In this document: positions 7,714 through 12,705 of the stretch, one piece after another
Position numbering within the stretch: the first letter of the stretch is position 1
Layout: every line of letters starts with the position of its first letter
Assembly (NCBI GenBank): GCA_964503685.1
Contig: CAZDAW010000105.1
Location: 1-12,705 of the forward strand
DNA length: 12,705 nucleotides
Origin: CAZDAW01 sp964503685
Lineage (GTDB): Bacteria > Chloroflexota > Anaerolineae > Anaerolineales > Anaerolineaceae
Direction of reading: 5' to 3'
The notes under the pieces: model-generated
Seen by the model: only the letters and a program-made list of their open reading frames with translations
The model's database searches: none
What the model was told of the DNA's origin: nothing
Made by a program: the position numbers and the translations under genes

Positions 7714-8199
7714 TTATTTGTCAGGGATATTTTCATCAGCTAAAGATGGTATATGCCATTGGTGAACGTCTTTTAACGTCAGAGGAATAATGGAGGTTGT
7801 TGTTTTTCGGACGCCGGGAATTTTACCGATGACTTCAGTTACAAAACTATATAGCTCTGAATTATTATGGGCAAGTACCTGAATATTAAGGTCACGATCG
7901 CCGGTGGTGCAGGCGACATAGCAGACGAGTTGATGCTTGGCGATTTTATTGGCCACTTCCATCAGGCAATTAGGTTCTGTTTCAACAGACACATCTGCCA
8001 ATACCAGATACCCAATTGCCTGCGGAGATACAACTGGGGTAATGTGAATGATGCCTTGTTTTATTAATCGGTTAATTCGGTAGCGAACGCTGCGTTCAGA
8101 TATATCTCCGATTCTTTGGGCAATATTTGTACACGACATTCGTCCATCTTCGAACAATAAATCAACAATTTTTTTGTCAATTGTGTCGATATTACTCAT
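7714..8199 (-). CDS. Lrp/AsnC family transcriptional regulator
   Basis: A 161-residue DNA-binding regulator of the feast/famine family. Residues about 4-60 form the AsnC-type winged helix-turn-helix (IDTIDKKIVDLLFEDGRMS; recognition helix SERSVRYRINRLIKQGII). Residues about 68-145 form the RAM ligand-binding and oligomerisation domain (TGDRDLNIQVLAHNNSEL; IPGVRKTTTSIIPLTLKDV). Length is normal. ATG at 8199 has AAGGGG about 5 bases upstream. It is the first gene of an apparent operon with the APC permease and the saccharopine-dehydrogenase-like enzyme; family members usually sense the amino acid or derivative handled by such neighbours and often regulate themselves. The ligand is unknown. Confidence 0.93.
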   Translation of the reverse strand: MSNIDTIDKKIVDLLFEDGRMSCTNIAQRIGDISERSVRYRINRLIKQGIIHITPVVSPQAIGYLVLADVSVETEPNCLMEVANKIAKHQLVCYVACTTGDRDLNIQVLAHNNSELYSFVTEVIGKIPGVRKTTTSIIPLTLKDVHQWHIPSLADENIPDK

Positions 8200-8232
8200 A
8201 AAAACCCCTTTATATAGCCGATTATGACGTTA

Positions 8233-8260
8233 ATTATACTGATTATTTCCGAAAAATCAA
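8233..8260 (-). promoter_or_regulatory. Putative sigma-70 promoter of the Lrp-permease-oxidoreductase operon
   Basis: The minus strand has TTGATT (8260-8255), a 16-base spacer and a perfect TATAAT (8238-8233). Transcription would start near 8226, 26 bases before the Lrp-type start codon. It overlaps the stop codon of the gene upstream, so the operon can be expressed independently of it. Confidence 0.55.
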
Positions 8261-9246
8261 TCACCTTTTTGTTGCTTTCTGATATTTTCAATTAGTTCTT
8301 CCAGTGGGTGCAATTTTGAAATTGGCAGGTAAAGATATGTTTCAGATTCATCGAATGGATATGGTAATGATTGTATTCGAGGGTTGAACGGACGTGCAAG
8401 TTGCCGGAAATTATCTGCAAGCTGGTAACCAAGAAAAATTATCTTCCCGCTTTTAATCTGAAGATTTATCCATTGGTTGATGCCAATAGTGTAATTTTGT
8501 TTGAACTTTTTACACTGGAAAGTCAGTTGTCCGGTGGGGGACTCATTCATCTGGAAGTAGGCGAGTGAATATAAACAGTTTGGATACCGAATGAAGTTGT
8601 TTGGGGGAAGTGTGATTTCATCTGTCAGAAAATTCCCTTGTTTGTCTCGCCCACCGATTTTTATGTTAATTGGAAAAATGCCGCCATTGTAGAAAATCAT
8701 ATCCCCAATTTCTGTCCAATATTTTGGCTGATGCCAATGAACAGGAAGGGGATGAATGAAACAGACTGGTTCACTATTCTGATTCTGAGCATTACTCGAT
8801 TGAGATTGGGTGAATAATATTTCGATCCTGGTGAAAATTAATGGATCATGATTATGGATAAAATCTGACGCCAGATGCTTGCTGGGAAAGAGTACGGGGG
8901 TATTAAACCAGAGTGGAGGAGCGTTATTACTTTTTGGGTATGTTTTTTCCTCATGAATGAAATAGTTTGAAAGACGGCAGTGGCGTCGTGTTATGAGTAT
9001 GTCGTATTGGTTAGGATTTACCAGGGGGTCAGAAGATATCGTTTGATAATGGATACCTTTACTTGTTAAGTATCTGCGGAGGGCAAGCTCGGCTGCAATG
9101 TTGCATAGCGTTGTATAGAGTTGGCGACGTAATAGTGTACTATCAGGTCGATATAACCGTGGGATTGACAGCGAAATATAACTGATTCCGGCGTTGACGA
9201 GATCTGGGGAAAAGGGAATAGATAAGAAGTCGCCTGGGGTGGTCAC
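8257..9246 (-). CDS. Unrecognised protein with a possible degenerate PD-(D/E)XK-like N-terminal domain
   Basis: A 329-residue protein I cannot assign. It has no signal peptide or clear membrane span. The N-terminal third has a helix rich in Leu/Ala (LCNIAAELALRRYLTSKGI, about residues 47-65) followed by strands with NQYDILITRRHCRLSNYFI. This layout recalls restriction-endonuclease-like folds, in which an Asp is followed by (D/E)-x-K on the next strand; here the Asp (QYDI) is present but the second motif reads RLS, so catalysis would be lost. The middle and C terminus are rich in Asn, Gln, Pro and aromatic residues, with a stretch SQSSNAQNQNSEP and a beta-rich look. GTG at 9246 starts it, 12 bases after the stop of the upstream lipoprotein gene, so the two form a pair. 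The fold call is tentative pattern recognition only; the open frame and context are solid. Confidence 0.7.
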   Translation of the reverse strand: MTTPGDFLSIPFSPDLVNAGISYISLSIPRLYRPDSTLLRRQLYTTLCNIAAELALRRYLTSKGIHYQTISSDPLVNPNQYDILITRRHCRLSNYFIHEEKTYPKSNNAPPLWFNTPVLFPSKHLASDFIHNHDPLIFTRIEILFTQSQSSNAQNQNSEPVCFIHPLPVHWHQPKYWTEIGDMIFYNGGIFPINIKIGGRDKQGNFLTDEITLPPNNFIRYPNCLYSLAYFQMNESPTGQLTFQCKKFKQNYTIGINQWINLQIKSGKIIFLGYQLADNFRQLARPFNPRIQSLPYPFDESETYLYLPISKLHPLEELIENIRKQQKGD

Positions 9247-9260
9247 ATTTCTCGATGAAA

Positions 9261-10088
9261 TTATGGGTTTTGAGTTTGGAGTGGAGCATCGGGGGATAAT
9301 GTTGGCGTTGCGCTTGGAATTGGCGGTGTGAGTTCCATAACCACAAGATTTTTAAAACTGACAGTGACAGCCGATTTATCGGCTTCATAGGCAAAGACGC
9401 CAATTCCGCCGTTGATTGGCGCGGCATCTTGAGTGGCAAATTGGAACAGATCGTTTACGAAAAAGCGCAATTCGGATTCTGCTGACCAGACGCTAATTTT
9501 TGAGACGCTTGGCGACCCAATAGGAACTGCGCCGCTTGGCGTCCATGGCTGAAGTACGGTGATCGAGTCGTTTTTTACGCGTTCCAGCCGTACCTGGCCG
9601 TCACATGAAAGTAGAAAACGAAAATAATAACGTCGAGCCGATGTTCTTACCAGAATTCCGTAAGCATCTGCGCCGACACACATGTTGGGATTGGCAGTGA
9701 TCTCTACATAAGCGTTAATGGGTATATTTTCATCACGGAAACTTGACCGGTAAGTTCTCTCTTGGGATATGGCAATGCTTAACTGGTTATTTTCGACAGC
9801 GACGGTTCCGTCTGCTATTTCCCCCGTCGTCCACTTGTCGGGTTCTTCGAAGTTATCGAAGAATAGAATATCCCCGATTCCGGGGCGAGCGTCTGGCGTT
9901 GGTGGAATGACGACTGTAGCAATAGGGGTTGGCGTGGCGGTAGGTGGGAACCAGACGATTGTGGGCGTAATTGTTGGGGTTGATTCGGGAAATTGGGTTG
10001 CCGCAAAATTTCCATAACCCTGTATGGGTTGGCAGGCGCAAAGAAAAATGGCGTTCAGTGCCAGTAGTATAACCCTTTTACCGATCAT
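9261..10088 (-). CDS. Lipoprotein with Thr/Pro-rich linker and LamG/DUF1080-like domain
   Basis: A 275-residue surface lipoprotein. Residues 1-19 are a signal (MIGKR, hydrophobic core, lipobox LCAC with Cys19). A Thr/Pro linker (about 36-66; TPTITPT, TATPTP) leads to a jelly-roll-like domain (about 75-253): ILFFDNFEEPDKW at its start, then ENNQLSIAIS, ARRYYFRFLLSCDGQVRLERV, WSAESELRFFVNDLFQF and GGIGVFAYE, the usual order in LamG/3-keto-disaccharide-hydrolase-like (DUF1080) proteins that often bind glycans. A short Pro-rich tail ends the protein. The in-frame start at 10154 would add 22 residues before the signal peptide, and a TATAAT lies inside that extension, so ATG at 10088 is preferred. 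It is followed by an unrecognised gene. Ligand and role unknown. Confidence 0.78.
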   Translation of the reverse strand: MIGKRVILLALNAIFLCACQPIQGYGNFAATQFPESTPTITPTIVWFPPTATPTPIATVVIPPTPDARPGIGDILFFDNFEEPDKWTTGEIADGTVAVENNQLSIAISQERTYRSSFRDENIPINAYVEITANPNMCVGADAYGILVRTSARRYYFRFLLSCDGQVRLERVKNDSITVLQPWTPSGAVPIGSPSVSKISVWSAESELRFFVNDLFQFATQDAAPINGGIGVFAYEADKSAVTVSFKNLVVMELTPPIPSATPTLSPDAPLQTQNP

Positions 10089-10145
10089 ATTACCCGCATA
10101 ACAATCCTTAAGGCTGATATCGTGTCTGGGATTCGCCACAGTAAA

Positions 10146-10151
10146 ATTATA
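10146..10151 (-). promoter_or_regulatory. -10 element for the LamG-like lipoprotein gene
   Basis: TATAAT on the minus strand, 57 bases upstream of the ATG at 10088; no good -35 is seen. Its position supports 10088 over the longer 10154 start. Confidence 0.4.
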
Positions 10152-10208
10152 CACCTGGTTTCTGTGAATAAATTTACTTGGGCGGACTACATCTTTGTCG
10201 CGATTATG

Positions 10209-10214
10209 TATAAT
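10209..10214 (+). promoter_or_regulatory. -10 element for the radical SAM gene cluster
   Basis: A perfect TATAAT. The start site would be near 10220, downstream of the ATG at 10217, which supports the second ATG (10232) as the true start. The -35 is weak. Confidence 0.45.
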
Positions 10215-10222
10215 AAATGCAT

Positions 10223-10226
10223 GAGG
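10223..10226 (+). promoter_or_regulatory. Shine-Dalgarno choosing the start of the radical SAM gene
   Basis: GAGG sits 5 bases before ATG at 10232. The other in-frame ATG (10217) lies upstream of this site. Confidence 0.55.
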
Positions 10227-10231
10227 ATTTT

Positions 10232-11341
10232 ATGTCTGCTGTGATGGAAGCTTTGGATCGAATGACAGTTGTGGGTAGCTTGTACGAAAAATTGCCCGAT
10301 TATGCTGTACGCTGTCATGCCTGCGCTCATCGTTGTTTGATACAGGAAGGGAAACGGGGTATTTGCCGTGTACGGTTCAATCAGGCAGGTGAACTCAAAG
10401 TTCCCTGGGGGTACGTGGCCGGATTGGCTTCTGATCCAATTGAAAAAAAGCCTTTCTTTCATCTATTACCGGGGAATGATGCACTGACTTTTGGTATGCT
10501 TGGGTGTAATTTCCATTGCCAGTTCTGTCAGAATTGGCTATCTTCGCAGGTATTACGCGAGCCGGAATCGGATTCCAGTGTAAATAACATCCAAAAAATT
10601 TCGCCGGAACAAATCATCCATTATGCGCAGCGTAGTGGATCTTCAATTATTGCCTCTTCTTACAATGAGCCGCTAATTACGACTGAATGGGCCGTTGATA
10701 TTTTCAAGCTGGCAAAAGAGATCAATCTTCCCTGTGTTTATGTCTCTAATGGTTACGCTAATTCAGAAGTGCTGGAGTATCTTCGCCCTTACCTGGTTGG
10801 TTACAAAATTGATTTAAAAACGATGCAGGATAGCCGTTATCGATCTTTGGGAGGTAAGCTGGATGTGGTTTTAGATACGATTCGTTTGGCTCACGAAATG
10901 GGTCTATGGGTCGAAGTCGTTACGCTCGTCATTCCTGGTTTTAACGATAGTAATGAAGAGTTGTGGGACGCTGCTCGTTTTATTGCATCAGTCTCGCGCG
11001 ATATTCCCTGGCATGTAACAGCCTTTCACCCTGATTTTAAACTGGATGATATCCCGCCAACATCAGTAAATTCATTAAAAACTGCTGCCGAGATTGGACA
11101 GGAAGCAGGGTTACATTATGTCTATGCCGGTAATTTGCCCGGACGAGTGGAATCGCTGGAACATACCTACTGCCCGACGTGCAATACTGTTCTGATTCGG
11201 CGTATGGGTTATATGATATTAGATTATCGCATTACTGCGCAGGGAAATTGTCCGAATTGTTCGACAAAGATTGCAGGAATCTGGAGTGAACACCCTGATC
11301 AGGTTCGTATCGGCGGACCAGGAAGCCCGCGTTGGTTATGA
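10232..11341 (+). CDS. amrS: AmmeMemoRadiSam-type radical SAM enzyme
   Basis: A cytoplasmic iron-sulfur enzyme of 369 residues. The SAM-cluster motif is CNFHCQFCQN (Cys92, Cys96, Cys99). An N-terminal Cys set (RCHACAHRCLI, then GICRVR; Cys28, Cys31, Cys35, Cys45) and a C-terminal zinc-type set (YCPTCN and NCPNCS) match the AmrS/pyruvate-formate-lyase-activase-like family; ASSYNEPLI, YVSNGYAN, GYKIDLKT, VTLVIPGFNDS and WHVTAFHPDF are further family blocks. Members are often linked genetically to Memo and AMMECR1 proteins; neither is in this window. The reaction is not firmly established. The start is chosen at 10232 by GAGG and a TATAAT at 10209. The stop overlaps the ATG of the next gene (ATGA), so the following methyltransferase-like gene is translationally coupled. 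Confidence 0.9.
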   Translation: MSAVMEALDRMTVVGSLYEKLPDYAVRCHACAHRCLIQEGKRGICRVRFNQAGELKVPWGYVAGLASDPIEKKPFFHLLPGNDALTFGMLGCNFHCQFCQNWLSSQVLREPESDSSVNNIQKISPEQIIHYAQRSGSSIIASSYNEPLITTEWAVDIFKLAKEINLPCVYVSNGYANSEVLEYLRPYLVGYKIDLKTMQDSRYRSLGGKLDVVLDTIRLAHEMGLWVEVVTLVIPGFNDSNEELWDAARFIASVSRDIPWHVTAFHPDFKLDDIPPTSVNSLKTAAEIGQEAGLHYVYAGNLPGRVESLEHTYCPTCNTVLIRRMGYMILDYRITAQGNCPNCSTKIAGIWSEHPDQVRIGGPGSPRWL

Positions 11342-11953
11342 TAATATCGTGCCTGATTGTCATATTGGCGACTTTTGCTTGGGGGGCGGTGCATTCTTTA
11401 TTAGCCTCACTGTCGGTAAAGCAGTTGGCGCGGCGTATGTTTGGCTCTGGAGTTGATCGTTGGTATCGTATTATTTATAATCTTATCGCTATTGCAACAT
11501 CGTTATTGATCTTTATTTTGCCCCTTACATTGCCGGATCGTTTGATCTATATTATATCGTTCCCATGGGTTTTAATAACCTTATTCATACAAGTTGCATC
11601 ACTTATTTTGCTACTGATTGGATTATATCAAACTGGAGCGGGTACTTTTTTTGGCATAAGCCAATTATTCGGTAAATCTGCTTCATTACTTCCAGGTGTC
11701 TTGATTACAAATGGCCTTTATCCGCTATGTTCGCCATCCTCTTTACACGGCCGGGTTGTTGTTTATATGGCTTTCGCCCATCCTCACAGTCAACTTGATT
11801 GGATTTTTCTTTGCCATAACTGTTTATGTGATCATCGGCGCGCTCCTTGAGGAAAGACGGTTATTACAAGAACACGGTGAGAAGTATCGCCAATATCAGA
11901 AAGTTACTCCCTTTTTAATACCCCGATTAGTTTTTCATGAAGAGCATCATTAG
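11338..11953 (+). pseudogene. Membrane methyltransferase-like (isoprenylcysteine methyltransferase/NnrU type), frameshifted
   Basis: Removing one base gives a 204-residue membrane protein with about five hydrophobic spans. The C-terminal signature of ICMT/PEMT-like methyltransferases is clear: RYVRHPLYTAG (corrected residues 129-139), then ALLEERRLLQEHGEKYRQYQKVTPFLIPR. These bind SAM in the membrane; the substrate is unknown. Frame 1 (from 11338) reads up to ITNGLY and then runs into unrelated residues, ending at 11850; frame 2 picks up the conserved RYVRHPLY from 11723. The sequence CTTTATCCGCTATGTTCGC has one C too many at 11722-11723. ATG at 11338 overlaps the preceding radical SAM stop. 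Stop is TAG at 11951-11953; comEC begins 11 bases later. The defect may be a sequencing error or a real mutation. Confidence 0.83.
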
Positions 11954-11964
11954 ATTAATCGCTA

Positions 11965-12705
11965 ATGCCATTATTTTGGATCTCTCTGGTTTTCATCTCC
12001 GGTATTTTCATTGGCTCATGGTTGGATTGGACATGGAAGCCTTGGCTGGTTGTTGGAAGCGTTTTCCTGCTTTTCTTTATTGCGTTGCGATTATTTGTTC
12101 GCTGGCGGCCTCAAGCGTATGGGCTGGCTGAATTTGAAGAACGATTACAAATCCGGTTTTATCGCCGCTCAGTCCCACTTGTTCTCCTTCTTGTAACGCT
12201 TTGTTTTGGGGCAGCGCGTTATCAATTTGCACAACCGACTTCTTCTCCTGCATCGGTTGCATGGTATAGCGACCAGCCTGATGAGGTATCGATTACCGGG
12301 GTGATCATTGCCCTGCCAGATCAACGGGATACTTACGTTAATTTACGTGTGCAAACTGAACAATTGACTTTTACACAGCCAGAAACGATAAATTCTGATG
12401 TAAATCAGAGTGAAGCTCGATCGGTTATCGTCAAAGGAGTCATACTGGCGCGTGTTCCGGTTGGAAAACAATGGCATTACGGCGACCGTATTACCCTTCA
12501 TGGTTTATTGGAAACCCCACCAGAGGATGAGGATTTTTCTTACCGCGATTATCTGGCTGGTCAGGGTATCTATGCTTATATGCCCTGGGCAAAAGCCTCC
12601 TGGCAGCAATCGGGTCAGGGGAATTTTATTTTGCAAATGATTTATAAAGTAAATGAGAAATGGTCTGAAATTCTTTATCGTATCTTTCCGGATCCTGAAG
12701 CCTCG
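11965..12705 (+). CDS. comEC: ComEC/Rec2 family DNA-uptake channel protein, N-terminal part
   Basis: The first 247 codons of a gene that runs off the window end. ComEC carries single-stranded DNA across the inner membrane in natural transformation. Visible are three hydrophobic segments (about residues 3-18, 27-45 and 69-84), then the OB-fold/DUF4131 region (EVSITGVIIALP; WHYGDRITLHGLLETPP) with the family hallmark FSYRDYLAGQGIYAY (191-205). The competence (channel) and metallo-beta-lactamase-like domains would lie beyond 12705. A stop in this frame at 11956-11958 means the start cannot lie further upstream; ATG at 11965 is the first candidate, with a weak ribosome binding site, 11 bases after the preceding stop, so coupling is likely. 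No other competence gene is in view. Confidence 0.85.
   Translation, partial: MPLFWISLVFISGIFIGSWLDWTWKPWLVVGSVFLLFFIALRLFVRWRPQAYGLAEFEERLQIRFYRRSVPLVLLLVTLCFGAARYQFAQPTSSPASVAWYSDQPDEVSITGVIIALPDQRDTYVNLRVQTEQLTFTQPETINSDVNQSEARSVIVKGVILARVPVGKQWHYGDRITLHGLLETPPEDEDFSYRDYLAGQGIYAYMPWAKASWQQSGQGNFILQMIYKVNEKWSEILYRIFPDPEAS

Noticed and set aside
9891..9983. Repetitive DNA as a tandem repeat or CRISPR-like array
   Set aside because: It encodes the Thr/Pro linker of the lipoprotein; units are short, irregular and in frame, without spacers.
10089..10154. N-terminal extension of the LamG-like lipoprotein to 10154
   Set aside because: It would bury the signal peptide 22 residues inside the protein and contains a TATAAT promoter element.

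Overview
The window looks like part of a chromosome of a Chloroflexota bacterium, most likely an anaerolineal lineage. This is inferred from lipoproteins with long Ala/Pro/Glu or Thr/Pro linkers after the lipobox, solute-binding proteins of a style common there, moderate GC and mixed ATG/GTG/TTG starts. No database search was possible. No rRNA, tRNA, CRISPR array, transposase or phage gene was seen.

Layout. Minus strand, 17-2395: a lipoprotein that joins two different ABC solute-binding proteins in one frame, interrupted by an amber codon. A 345-base divergent intergenic region follows (promoters, an orphan perfect Shine-Dalgarno, inverted repeats, TTAA-type direct repeats). Plus strand, 2741-4655: a PhoU-like DUF47 protein, a PiT phosphate permease and a small YjfB-type protein, closed by a strong hairpin at 4681-4715. 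Minus strand, 8199 down to 4795: an Lrp/AsnC regulator, an APC permease (two in-frame stops) and a saccharopine-dehydrogenase-like oxidoreductase, probably one amino-acid or polyamine operon ending at the same hairpin. Minus strand, 10088 down to 8257: a lipoprotein with a LamG-like domain and an unrecognised protein with a possible decayed nuclease-like fold. Plus strand, 10232 to the window end: an AmmeMemoRadiSam-type radical SAM enzyme, a membrane methyltransferase-like gene (one-base frameshift) and the start of ComEC.

Working together: DUF47 plus PiT form a known low-affinity phosphate uptake pair. The Lrp-permease-oxidoreductase set would import and process an amine or amino acid under local control. 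The radical SAM, methyltransferase and ComEC genes are packed tightly (ATGA overlap, then 11 bases between stop and start) and are probably co-transcribed.

The most unusual features are the tandem binding-protein fusion and the four single-base-scale disruptions (one TAG; one TAG and one TAA; one extra C) in three otherwise well-preserved genes. These may be consensus errors, recent gene decay or, least likely, recoding. Checking raw reads should come first. I did not find a clearly new defence or mobile system.
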